Origin: Aeromonas veronii
Lineage (GTDB): Bacteria; Pseudomonadota; Gammaproteobacteria; Enterobacterales; Aeromonadaceae
Direction of reading: 5' to 3'
DNA: 64,000 bases
Assembly (NCBI GenBank): GCA_041319085.1
Contig: CP101033.1
Span: 397,001 to 461,000, forward strand
The notes below the pieces were generated by a model, which saw only the letters and a list, made by a program, of their open reading frames with translations, was not told where the DNA came from and did not search any database. A program made the position numbers and the translations under genes. Shown one piece after another: positions 16,955 to 25,110 of this stretch. Each line of letters starts with the position of its first letter. Position 1 is the stretch's first letter.

Positions 16955-17116
16955 ATGGGACTCGGTGGAATTCATATCTGGCATATGTTGATCCTCTTGC
17001 TGGTCGTTGTGCTGGTCTTCGGCAGCAAGCGTCTTGCCAGTGCAGGTGAGGATCTGGGGACCGCCATCAAAGATTTTCGCAAGGCGATGCGTGACGACGC
17101 AAATCATCCGAAATAA
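16955..17116 (+). CDS. Short TatA/TatE-family protein
   Basis: A 53-residue protein with one N-terminal transmembrane helix (HMLILLLVVVLVFGSKRL), the FGxK hinge and an amphipathic helix (SAGEDLGTAIKDFRKAM), as in TatA-type pore components of the twin-arginine translocase. It is shorter than TatA (about 80-90) and TatE (about 67). No tatB, tatC or tatD is adjacent, so this is an isolated paralogue like E. coli tatE. A GAGG ribosome binding site is nine bases upstream. DUF406 follows after 16 bases. Confidence 0.85.
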   Translation: MGLGGIHIWHMLILLLVVVLVFGSKRLASAGEDLGTAIKDFRKAMRDDANHPK

Positions 17117-17132
17117 GCAGTAGGAGTAGAAA

Positions 17133-17435
17133 ATGTCTGTAGACGAGAAAGTTGAACTGAACGAAACCTGTGACAGCTGCGGCTGTTTTGCCGAGATCGG
17201 CACCATCATCGGCGAAGGCGACGATGTGATGGATCTGGTTATTGAAGCCGCTGCCGAGGCGGATGCCCGCGCCAAGCTGGCTGCTTATGAAGCACTGGCC
17301 AAGCAGGTCACTGCTGAAGCTCAACTGAGCAGCGAACTGACCCAGGGCGCCAACGGCGTGATCCTGAAAGCCCGCCTGCAATTCACCTGCACCGCCGAAA
17401 AACTGATTTTCGAAATGCGGGCCCGCTCTATCTGA
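17133..17435 (+). CDS. YfcZ/YiiS family protein (DUF406)
   Basis: A 100-residue cytosolic protein. ETCDSCGCFAEIGTIIGEGD near the N-terminus carries the conserved cysteines, and the C-terminus LQFTCTAEKLIFEMRARSI is typical of YfcZ/YiiS. The role is unknown. It follows the tatA-like gene by 16 bases with a good ribosome binding site (AGTAGGAG), so they are probably co-transcribed. A CGGCAGG/CCTGCCG hairpin lies just after the stop. Confidence 0.9.
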   Translation: MSVDEKVELNETCDSCGCFAEIGTIIGEGDDVMDLVIEAAAEADARAKLAAYEALAKQVTAEAQLSSELTQGANGVILKARLQFTCTAEKLIFEMRARSI

Positions 17436-17664
17436 GTTGTCTGATAACGCGGCAGGTTTGCCTGCCGTGTTGACCCTTCTGCTGTGGGTCGGCGTTCTAT
17501 AGTTACTCTATCCCACAGACGTTTTTGCCCGGCGCGAGTCGGCCAACAGAAGGCGTAAACATCATGACGCAGCGATGGATCTCTGCCCCCAATTCCACCT
17601 TCTATGGTGATCCGTGCTGCCAACAGGCAGCAGGCGTGACCTCAGCACAGGGGCAGCCATCGTG

Positions 17665-19086
17665 ATGCGACGCTGGATCTGGGCTCTGCTGGCCCTCTGC
17701 TGTTTTCCCCTGCTGGCGGCTGAACTCAAGCCACAGCGTTTGCCCCAACCCGGGGATCTCGAAAGCATTCTGCAAAAGCGCGAACTCAGGGCGCTGGTGG
17801 TCTATGAGCGCGGCTTCTACTTTCTCGATCGTGGGGCCCAGTACGGCATTCTGGTCAATCAGCTGCAAGGGTTTGAGCGCTGGTTGAACAAGACCTATCT
17901 CGCCAAGGAGAAGGTCAAACTCAAGGTGGTCTACATCCCGGTGCGCCAGGACAAGCTGCTGGACTACCTGACCGAGGGGCGTGGCGATCTGGTGGCGGCG
18001 ACCATGACGGTGACCCCGACCCGGCGTGAACAGGTGGCCTTCTCCCGGCCGCTCATCTCTTCCATCGAGGAGTGGGTGGTAAGCCAGAAGAGCCTGCCCG
18101 CCTTCAACCGCATTACCCAGCTCTCCGGCAGACGGGTCTGGGTGCGGGCCAGCTCCAGCTACTACGAGAGTCTGCGCCAGCTCAACTGGCTGTTTCGCGA
18201 GCTGGGGCTGCCCCCCGTCTATATCGAAACGGTGCCCGAATACTTGCAGGATGGCGACCTGCTGGAGATGGTGGCTGCCGGCCTTATTCCCTTGACGGTG
18301 ACCGACAGCTACAAGGAGCGGATCTGGCTGGGGGGCATGATCTCCGGCCTCAAGGCTCACAAGCTGATCCCCCTGCGCAGTAACGGCAACAGCGCCTGGG
18401 CGCTGCGCAAGAACAGCCCCGAGCTGCTCGAGGCGGTCAATGGTTATCTGGCGAGCGTCAGCCGCAACAGCCTCTACAGCGACATGACCCTGCGCCGGTT
18501 GCTGGTTCACAGCGAGCAGCTGAGCAATATCCTGGCGCCGGACCCCATGGGGCGCCTCGCGACCATTCGCAAGGTGCTGGAGAAGTACGCCAATCAATAC
18601 GATCTCGACTGGCTGATGCTGGCGGCGCTCGGCTACAAGGAGTCCGGCCTCAATCCCAAGGTGCGTTCGCACAAGGGGGCCGTGGGCATCATGCAGCTGC
18701 TGCCCAGCACGGGGCAGGAGGTTGGCATCAACGGCGCCAGACTGACCACCCTTGAGGGTAATGTGGAGGCCGCCTGCCGCTACCTGCGGTTGATCCTCGA
18801 TACCTACTTCGATGATCCCAAGCTGGATCGGCTCAACCGCCACCTGTTTGCCCTCGCCGCCTACAACGCGGGGCCGAACCGGGTACAGGCGCTGCGGGGC
18901 AAAGCCGACAAGCTGGGGCTCGATCCCAACGTCTGGTTCGGCAACGTGGATCAGCTGGTGGCCAACGAAGTCGGACAGGGGCCGATCAACTATGTCGGCA
19001 CCATCTACAAGTACTACGTGGCCTATCGTTTCAGCCTGCCCCAGATCGAGGGCAAGGCTGCCGCTATCGAAGCGGCTCAGCCCTGA
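17665..19086 (+). CDS. MltF-like lytic transglycosylase with an amino-acid-binding-like domain
   Basis: About 473 residues. A Sec signal peptide (MRRWIWALLALCCFPLLAAE) has no lipobox. Residues about 40-290 form a periplasmic solute-binding domain (SBP_bac_3). Residues about 300-460 form an SLT domain with the catalytic Glu in ALGYKESGLNP, then GAVGIMQLLPST and FALAAYNAGPNRVQAL. It should cleave peptidoglycan to anhydromuropeptides. The architecture equals E. coli MltF. Several paralogues may exist, so I give no symbol. The ATG at 17665 follows a GTG that could also serve. Confidence 0.9.
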   Translation: MRRWIWALLALCCFPLLAAELKPQRLPQPGDLESILQKRELRALVVYERGFYFLDRGAQYGILVNQLQGFERWLNKTYLAKEKVKLKVVYIPVRQDKLLDYLTEGRGDLVAATMTVTPTRREQVAFSRPLISSIEEWVVSQKSLPAFNRITQLSGRRVWVRASSSYYESLRQLNWLFRELGLPPVYIETVPEYLQDGDLLEMVAAGLIPLTVTDSYKERIWLGGMISGLKAHKLIPLRSNGNSAWALRKNSPELLEAVNGYLASVSRNSLYSDMTLRRLLVHSEQLSNILAPDPMGRLATIRKVLEKYANQYDLDWLMLAALGYKESGLNPKVRSHKGAVGIMQLLPSTGQEVGINGARLTTLEGNVEAACRYLRLILDTYFDDPKLDRLNRHLFALAAYNAGPNRVQALRGKADKLGLDPNVWFGNVDQLVANEVGQGPINYVGTIYKYYVAYRFSLPQIEGKAAAIEAAQP

Positions 19087-19240
19087 GCCGGTTGACCGGC
19101 AGGGTCGCCTGCACGGTCGGCAATTGCCAGCCACCGTCTCTGTGTTGCAAAAACCAGTGGGCGGGGCCGGTGGCCGGGATGAGATCTGGCTGGCTGAGCT
19201 GGCCCAGATAGCGCAGCATCGGGGTATCATGCAGTTCCAT
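19064..19240 (-). CDS. Hypothetical protein, 58 residues
   Basis: The ATG at 19240 is preceded by AAAAGGAG with a six-base spacing, an excellent ribosome binding site. The product (MELHDTPMLRYLGQLSQPDL and on) is soluble with no recognised domain. Its last 23 bases overlap the 3' end of the transglycosylase gene on the other strand. No other gene fills 19087-19240. It is probably real, but there is no functional clue. Confidence 0.5.
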   Translation of the reverse strand: MELHDTPMLRYLGQLSQPDLIPATGPAHWFLQHRDGGWQLPTVQATLPVNRLRAEPLR

Positions 19241-19313
19241 CAGCAACTCCTTTTGAATATGTGAAGAGGCTCGCCAGCGTTATGACACCCGGCCATGACA
19301 GCAGGATGACACC

Positions 19314-20567
19314 ATGATCCCCGGATCCTTTGCCCTGATCGACGATCCCCTGCTGGCGCTCAAGGTGCGCTGCCAATGGATCCGTCATGCCCGCGAGCGG
19401 ATCCAGGCGCAGTACTACAGCTGGGAGGAGGACAGCAGCGGCAAGCTGCTGCTGAGCGAGCTACTCCACGCCGCCCGGCGCGGCGTCAAGGTGCAGCTGC
19501 TGGTGGATGATCTCTATGCCGGTGACAACCGCTTTCTGGAGATGGTGGCTCACTACCCGGGGATCGAGGTGCGGCTGTTCAACCCCTTCTGGCTGCGGGG
19601 CTGGCGCCCGCTGGCACTGCTGCTGGAGGGGTTGCTCAGCTTTCGCCGCATCAACCACCGGATGCACAACAAGCTGCTGCTGGTGGATGGCAAGCTGGCG
19701 CTGATCGGCGGGCGCAACATCGGCGATCGCTACTTCGGTCTGGATCCGCAAGCCCCCTTCGTGGATCTCGATCTCGCCTGTCAGGGGGGGCTGTGCCAGC
19801 AGATGGCGCAGGGGTTCGAGCAGTTCTGGCACAGCCGCTGGAGTCATCCCATCCGCCATCTGCTGCGCCGCGAGCTGCTGCCCGCCGAAATAGAGGTGGT
19901 CAACGACTTCCTGTTCACCATGACGGATCCGGCGGTGGCGACGGTCTACGATCTGCCCGCAGCGCTGTTCGACGAGAGCAATGTGCCGCTGCAGTGGCAC
20001 GAGGGGCGGGCCGAGGTGTGGTTCGACCGTCCCGGCAAGGGGCTGATCTCCCGCCCCGCCACCGCCCGTCAGCTGTGGCGCCAGTTGGCTGACAATCCCG
20101 GCTCGCTGGGGTTGGTAACCCCTTACCTCATCCTTACCCGCGGGTTTCGGCACCGTCTGGCTCGGCTGCGCCAGCAGGGGGTCACCATCGACATTCTCAC
20201 CAACTCGCTGGCCAGTACCGATGTGCCGCTGGTCTATGGCGCCTATCAGCGCTATCTCGGCTGGTTGCTGCGCCGCGGGATCCGGGTCGCCGAGTTCGCT
20301 CATGGCCACGGCAGCCTGCACGCCAAGCTGATCCTGCTGGGGCAGGAGCGGGCGCTGTTTGGTAGCCTCAACCTCGATCCCCGCTCGCTGTTTCTCAATA
20401 CCGAACTGATGCTGCATCTGCACTGCCCGCCGATCTGCGAGGCGCTGCGAATGTGGTTGGCTCGCTGGCAGGAGCAGGCCGGTGGATCGCCGCGCAAACC
20501 CGAGGGGTGGTCAAGGCGGCTGATCGCCCGCCTGAGCGACTGGTTGCCACTGCGCCGCTGGCTATGA
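19314..20567 (+). CDS. Phospholipase D-family protein (cardiolipin synthase-like)
   Basis: A 417-residue protein with two HKD motifs: HNKLLLVDGKLALIGGRNIG near residue 120 and HAKLILLGQERALFGSLNLD near residue 335. Each supplies His/Lys of a phosphatidyltransferase half-site. There are no N-terminal membrane helices, unlike ClsA, so it is closer to the ClsB/ClsC or YbhO type. It may make cardiolipin or another transphosphatidylation product, but a phospholipase role cannot be excluded. AGGA lies nine bases before the ATG. Transcribed alone. Confidence 0.85.
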   Translation: MIPGSFALIDDPLLALKVRCQWIRHARERIQAQYYSWEEDSSGKLLLSELLHAARRGVKVQLLVDDLYAGDNRFLEMVAHYPGIEVRLFNPFWLRGWRPLALLLEGLLSFRRINHRMHNKLLLVDGKLALIGGRNIGDRYFGLDPQAPFVDLDLACQGGLCQQMAQGFEQFWHSRWSHPIRHLLRRELLPAEIEVVNDFLFTMTDPAVATVYDLPAALFDESNVPLQWHEGRAEVWFDRPGKGLISRPATARQLWRQLADNPGSLGLVTPYLILTRGFRHRLARLRQQGVTIDILTNSLASTDVPLVYGAYQRYLGWLLRRGIRVAEFAHGHGSLHAKLILLGQERALFGSLNLDPRSLFLNTELMLHLHCPPICEALRMWLARWQEQAGGSPRKPEGWSRRLIARLSDWLPLRRWL

Positions 20568-20764
20568 GGTGGCCACTTTTTGTGCGAGATCTCGCAAAGC
20601 CTTGTAAGCCATTGCAGACGGCCCTTGCGGGTGAATAACCACAGGTGAGTCTATCTAGCTGTTTTATAACAATTTAGTGGTGGTGATAAGGCTGTTTTTT
20701 TGTACTTGGATGTGAATGGAATGGGCATAAAAACGTTTTTTATTTTGTTTTTATGCGTAATATT

Positions 20765-20973
20765 TCAGTTGCAAGGACAAACATGGCGGCTTGTCTGCCG
20801 TGTGGACGAGGGTTGTTACGGGTAACTGGCCAGTTGCATCGCTGCAATTGGCGTGCACTTCAGATGGGTCGCGAACTATCGGAAAGTGAAACAGAGACCC
20901 GGCGTGGCCGGACTCCAATATGGAACATGCTATTTGCGAGGGGGTGACATGGACATGTCACCCCACTTTTTTT
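20765..20973 (+). ncRNA. Candidate structured RNA, about 200 nt
   Basis: A gene-free stretch ends in a strong terminator (GGGGTGACAT-GG-ACATGTCACCCC region, then ACTTTTTTT, 20941-20973). Upstream are compact hairpins: ACATGGC/GCCGTGT, CAGTTGCA-TCGC-TGCAATTG, GGGTC/GACCC and CCGGCGTGGCCGG. An AATATT at about 20760 could be a -10 box. The only open frame across it (20753-20947) lacks a ribosome binding site. No known RNA family recognised. It lies between convergent genes, which favours a free-standing RNA over a leader. Confidence 0.5.
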
Positions 20974-21045
20974 GGCCGCTCGCCACCGTTTACCTTTTCC
21001 CATGACTGCTGCTCATCGCAAGAGCCGCAGAGGGAAAGGCAATAA

Positions 21046-21073
21046 AAAGAGGGCCGCAATAGCGGCCCTCTTT
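21046..21073. terminator. Terminator of the TRAP transporter operon
   Basis: Perfect stem AAAGAGGGCCGC/GCGGCCCTCTTT with an AATA loop, 18 bases past the TRAP permease stop on the minus strand. Confidence 0.85.
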
Positions 21074-21090
21074 CTCATTTGCTCAGTGGA

Positions 21091-23646
21091 TTAACCGGCA
21101 TTGATGCTGCGGCGATGCTGCAGCCAGACGATCACCCCGAACAGCAGGAAGCCCGGGATCCACATCCACTCCTTGGTCCAGCGCTCGGTCGGCGCCTTGA
21201 CGGTGAGGATCTCCTGATCGAACTCCAGCCCCATGGTGGCGGCCGGGCTGCCAAAGGCGACGTTGTCGATCAGCGTCTTGCCATCCTGCTCATAGAGGCT
21301 CAGCCCCAGATTGGCCAGCCGCTCCTCGCCATCCGCGCCATCCGGTACGGCGATCAGCAGGGTAAACTTGCGCGGTTTGCCCACCGCATCTTCACCGAGG
21401 ATCCGCAGCCGCAGGGTGCTCTCCGCTTCCACTTCGCCCATGGTTTGGGCCAGCTGGGCAGGCGGGGTCTCGCGATAGGGATCGTGCACCATGTCCATCC
21501 AGAAACCCGGGCGGAACAGGGTAAAGGCGACCAGCAGTAGCAGCACGCTCTCGTACCAGCGGCTCTTCACCAGGAACCAGCCCTGGGTGGCGGCGGCGAA
21601 GATCAGCATGGCGATGGTCGCCACGATGAAGATCAGCACCCCGTGGGCGAAGTCCACGTCGATCAGCAGCAGATCGGTGTTGAAGATAAACAGGAACGGC
21701 AGCGCCGCGGTACGCAGGCTGTAGTAGAAGGCGGTGATCCCGGTCTTGATGGGATCGCCCTTGGAGACGGCGGCTGCCGCGAAGGAGGCCAGTCCTACCG
21801 GCGGCGTCACATCCGCCATGATGCCGAAGTAGAAGACAAAGAGGTGCACCGCGATCAGCGGCACGATCAACCCGTTTTGTTGCCCCAGCGTCACTACCAC
21901 CGGTGCCAGCAGGCTGGAGACAACGATGTAGTTGGCGGTGGTGGGCAGCCCCATGCCGAGGATCAGGCTCAGCAGGGCGGTGAGTAGCAGCATCAGCAGC
22001 AGGTTGCCCATGGAGAGGAACTCCACCAGATCCGCCAGCACCAGACCGACCCCGGTCTGGGAGACCGCACCCACGATAATCCCCGCGGTGGCGGTGGCAA
22101 TGCCGATACCAATCATGTTGCGAGCACCGGCGACCAGCCCTTCCCGCAGATCCACCACGCCGTCCACGACGGTGCCGTAGTCGTGCTTGCCGTCCTGGCG
22201 CAGCCAGTTGAGCAGCGGGCGCTGGGTCAGCAGGATGATCACCAGCATCACGGTCCCCCAGAAGGCCGACAGCCCCGGCGAGAGGCGTTCCACCATCAGG
22301 CACCATACCAGTACCACCACCGGCAGCAGGAAGTGCAGGCCGGAGAGCAGCACGGCGCGGGTATTGGGCAGCTCGGTGAGCGGCTTGTCGGGATCTTCGG
22401 CAGGCAGTGGTTCATTGCTGGCGGCGATCTTCAACAGGGCCACATAGGTGGCAGCCAGCAGTACCGAGATCCCCGGCAGTGCGTAGTCACCCAGCGCAGG
22501 TTTGAGCCAGCCGAGGCCATAGTAGACCGCCAGTGACAGGCCGCTGATGAGGGCCGCGCCAAAGGCAAAGCCGGTCAGGCGGCGCAGCCAGGGTTTGGGT
22601 TGATGGTTGCCGATGGGCTGCATGCCCAGTTTTAGCGCCTCCAGATGGACGATGTAGAGCAGCGCTATGTAGGAGATGGCGGCAGGCAGGAAGGCGTGCT
22701 TGATGATCTCCACATAGGGGATGCCCACGTATTCGACCATCAGGAAAGCCGCAGCCCCCATCACAGGTGGCATGATCTGGCCGTTGACCGAGGAGGCCAC
22801 TTCCACTGCCCCCGCTTTCTCTGAACTGAAGCCCACCTTCTTCATCATCGGGATGGTGAAGGTGCCGGTGGTCACCACGTTGGCAATCGACGAGCCGGAA
22901 ATCAGACCGGTCAGGCCGGAGGCGACCACTGCTGCCTTGGCCGGGCCGCCGCGCAGGTGACCGAGCAGGCTGAAGGCGAGCTGGATAAAGTAGTGACCGG
23001 CACCGGCCCGCTCCAGCAGGGCGCCGAACAGCACGAACAGGAACACGAAGCTGGTGGAAACGCCAAGGGCAATACCAAACACCCCTTCGGTAGTGATCCA
23101 CTGGTGGTTGGCCAGCGCGCTGAAGCTGACCCCACGGTGTGCCAGCAGTCCCGGCATCCAGGGGCCCGCCAGGCTGTAGACCAGAAAGACGATGGCGATG
23201 ACCGCCAGTGCCGGCCCCAGGGCGCGGCGCGCCGCTTCCAGCAGCAGCGGAATGCCGATGCAGGCGGTCACCAGATCGGCGGTAGTGAGGGTGCCGGGCC
23301 GCAGCGCCAGCGCTTCATACATCACGAACAGGTAAGACGCGGCGCCAGCGGCGATCAGGCCGAGGGCGATATCACCGAGGGGTACCCGATCCCGCGGCGA
23401 GGAGCGAAATGCCGGGAACACCAGAAAAGCCAGCAACAGGGCAAAGGTGAGGTGAATGGAGCGGGTTTCGGTGTCATTGAGTACGCCAAACCCCACCATG
23501 AAGGGGAGTGGCGAGGCGATCCAGAGCTGGAACAAGGACCAGGCCAGCGCCAGCGTGGTGATGATCCAGCCCAGCGGGCCCAGCGGCAGGCGAGCACCCA
23601 CGTCCTGGGCGATCAGTTCCTCGGTAGAGAGTTGTTTATCTTGCAT
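21091..23646 (-). CDS. TRAP transporter fused permease (DctQ-DctM type) with DUF3394
   Basis: About 851 residues with many membrane helices, combining the small and large TRAP permease subunits in one chain. Large-subunit signatures are SGSSIANVVTTGTFTIPMM, ASSVNGQIMPPVMGAAAF and GMGLPTTANYIVVSSLLAP. The C-terminal 180 residues match DUF3394, common in TAXI-type systems. It uses an ion gradient to import a substrate delivered by the TAXI receptor encoded upstream. The start at 23646 (MQDKQLSTEE) lacks a strong ribosome binding site. Confidence 0.93.
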   Translation of the reverse strand: MQDKQLSTEELIAQDVGARLPLGPLGWIITTLALAWSLFQLWIASPLPFMVGFGVLNDTETRSIHLTFALLLAFLVFPAFRSSPRDRVPLGDIALGLIAAGAASYLFVMYEALALRPGTLTTADLVTACIGIPLLLEAARRALGPALAVIAIVFLVYSLAGPWMPGLLAHRGVSFSALANHQWITTEGVFGIALGVSTSFVFLFVLFGALLERAGAGHYFIQLAFSLLGHLRGGPAKAAVVASGLTGLISGSSIANVVTTGTFTIPMMKKVGFSSEKAGAVEVASSVNGQIMPPVMGAAAFLMVEYVGIPYVEIIKHAFLPAAISYIALLYIVHLEALKLGMQPIGNHQPKPWLRRLTGFAFGAALISGLSLAVYYGLGWLKPALGDYALPGISVLLAATYVALLKIAASNEPLPAEDPDKPLTELPNTRAVLLSGLHFLLPVVVLVWCLMVERLSPGLSAFWGTVMLVIILLTQRPLLNWLRQDGKHDYGTVVDGVVDLREGLVAGARNMIGIGIATATAGIIVGAVSQTGVGLVLADLVEFLSMGNLLLMLLLTALLSLILGMGLPTTANYIVVSSLLAPVVVTLGQQNGLIVPLIAVHLFVFYFGIMADVTPPVGLASFAAAAVSKGDPIKTGITAFYYSLRTAALPFLFIFNTDLLLIDVDFAHGVLIFIVATIAMLIFAAATQGWFLVKSRWYESVLLLLVAFTLFRPGFWMDMVHDPYRETPPAQLAQTMGEVEAESTLRLRILGEDAVGKPRKFTLLIAVPDGADGEERLANLGLSLYEQDGKTLIDNVAFGSPAATMGLEFDQEILTVKAPTERWTKEWMWIPGFLLFGVIVWLQHRRSINAG

Positions 23647-23729
23647 AGGGTTAACTTGTGCCAACGAGTACAACAAGAGCGACACCCGCCCCCGCAATCA
23701 GGCGGCAGACGGGTGTCGAAGAGAGTGAC

Positions 23730-23747
23730 AAAGGCCCTTGGGCCTTT
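23730..23747 (-). terminator. Hairpin between TAXI receptor and TRAP permease genes
   Basis: Perfect 8-bp stem AAAGGCCC/GGGCCTTT with a two-base loop. It has no long T tract, so it more likely stabilises or attenuates the message than ends it. Receptor genes are commonly expressed above their permeases. Confidence 0.5.
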
Positions 23748-23749
23748 AA

Positions 23750-24721
23750 TCAGAGCCAGCCGCGCTCTTTGTAGTAGCGGGCAGCCCCTTCATGCAGCGG
23801 TGCAGAGAGACCTACCTTGATCATGTCGGCCTCTTTCAGGTCGGCAAAGGCAGGGTGCAGGCGCTTGAAGCGATCCAGGTTGTCGAACACCGATTTGACC
23901 AGCTGATAGACCACTTCCGGATCGGTCTTGGCGCTGGTGGAGAGCACCGCTTTGCCACCGATGGAGGGGGTCGGCTTGTCGCTGCCCTTGTAGAGGCCGC
24001 CCGGGATCTCGGCCTTGCTGTAGTAGCTCTTCTCGGCCAGCAACTTGTCGATGTCGGCGCCGGTCACCGGTACCAGTACTGCATCTGTGGTGGTGGAGGC
24101 TTCCTGAATGGCGCCGTTCGGGTGACCCACGAAGTAGCTCATAGCGTCGATGTTGTTGTCACCGAGGGCGGAGGCCTGTTCGGCCGGTTTCAGCTCGGAG
24201 ACCAGACCGAAGTCACCCTTCTTCCAGCCTTTGACCGCCATTATCTCTTCCATGGTGTCACGCTGGCCGGAGCCCGGGTTACCGATGTTGACGCGCTTGC
24301 CTTTCAGATCGTCGAAGCTGGCGATCTTGGCATCGCGGCGAGCCAGGATGGTGAACACCTCGCTCTGCAGGGAGAAGACGGCGCGAATGTCATCCATGGC
24401 CCCTTCGGCCTGGAACGGCGGCAGCCCTTTCATCGCCTTGAACTGGTGGTCGGATTGCATGATGCCGAAGTTGAATTCGCCGCTACGGATGCCGTTGACG
24501 TTGGCAACACCACCGCCACTGGCCGGGGCATTGCACTTGATCTGGTGATCGGCGGCGCCGCGATTGAGGAAGCGGCAGATAGACTGGCCTGCGACATAGT
24601 AGACGCCGGTCTGACCGCCGGTGCCTATGGTCACGAAGCGCTCCTGCGCTTGTACCGGACCACCGAATGAGACACCGACCAGGGCCGCCGACAGGGCACA
24701 CGCCAAAGTTAATCCTTTCAT
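23750..24721 (-). CDS. TAXI-family TRAP transporter solute receptor
   Basis: A 323-residue periplasmic binding protein. A signal peptide (LACALSAALVGVSFGGPVQA) precedes FVTIGTGGQTGVYYVAGQSI, the hallmark of the TAXI family, and then KCNAPASGGGVANVNGIRSG and GNPGSGQRDTMEEIMAVKGW. It captures the substrate (glutamate-like or other organic acids in known cases) and passes it to the fused permease 104 bases downstream. Substrate not deducible. Confidence 0.93.
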   Translation of the reverse strand: MKGLTLACALSAALVGVSFGGPVQAQERFVTIGTGGQTGVYYVAGQSICRFLNRGAADHQIKCNAPASGGGVANVNGIRSGEFNFGIMQSDHQFKAMKGLPPFQAEGAMDDIRAVFSLQSEVFTILARRDAKIASFDDLKGKRVNIGNPGSGQRDTMEEIMAVKGWKKGDFGLVSELKPAEQASALGDNNIDAMSYFVGHPNGAIQEASTTTDAVLVPVTGADIDKLLAEKSYYSKAEIPGGLYKGSDKPTPSIGGKAVLSTSAKTDPEVVYQLVKSVFDNLDRFKRLHPAFADLKEADMIKVGLSAPLHEGAARYYKERGWL

Positions 24722-25110
24722 TTTTTCTCCCTTTTCTTTGATTTTGTTTATCCGATCCCCGGATAAATTGATGGCAATGCCGTTCTGCGCCGGGTATGCC
24801 GATGGGGCCTCATACGAGGAATGGTCAGGCTGTTACCCCCTTCCAAAAAAAGTCACCATCATCCTGCGGTGAGATAACCGGCGTCCTGCCAGCAGAAGAT
24901 AATTTGGCCGCTGAGGGGCCAAATAAAAAGTAATAACGACTTCGATTAAGCATATGGCACCAACATAAATCAAACAAAACGGCAAAAATGCAGCGTTAAA
25001 TATCGAAAAGTTTGATGTCGGTCATTAATTTATTGATTGAGGATTAATTTTGCGAGCAGGGAGGGGGTCTTATGCGGCCCTTGCGTGACAAGGGCCGGGA
25101 TCATGACGGA
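24722..25110. other. Intergenic region upstream of the TAXI gene
   Basis: About 390 AT-rich bases. It should hold the TAXI/TRAP promoter (TTTCTCCC on this strand is the complement of its GGGAGAAA ribosome binding site). A perfect hairpin, ATTTGGCC/GGCCAAAT (about 24901-24924), lies about 180 bases upstream of the gene, and GGCCCTTG/CAAGGGCC flanks the oligopeptidase B stop. No open frame is convincing. Confidence 0.5.

Noticed and set aside
17602..19230. 542-codon frame antisense to the transglycosylase gene
   Set aside because: A GC-rich shadow frame. The opposite strand has a signal peptide, clear SLT domain and catalytic motif.
20753..20947. 64-codon open frame in the candidate RNA
   Set aside because: No ribosome site, start within a promoter-like AT stretch, and it spans stable hairpins up to the terminator.
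24895..24930. Hairpin ATTTGGCC/GGCCAAAT as a riboswitch upstream of the TAXI gene
   Set aside because: A single simple stem with no recognisable aptamer. The position relative to the transcript start is unknown.
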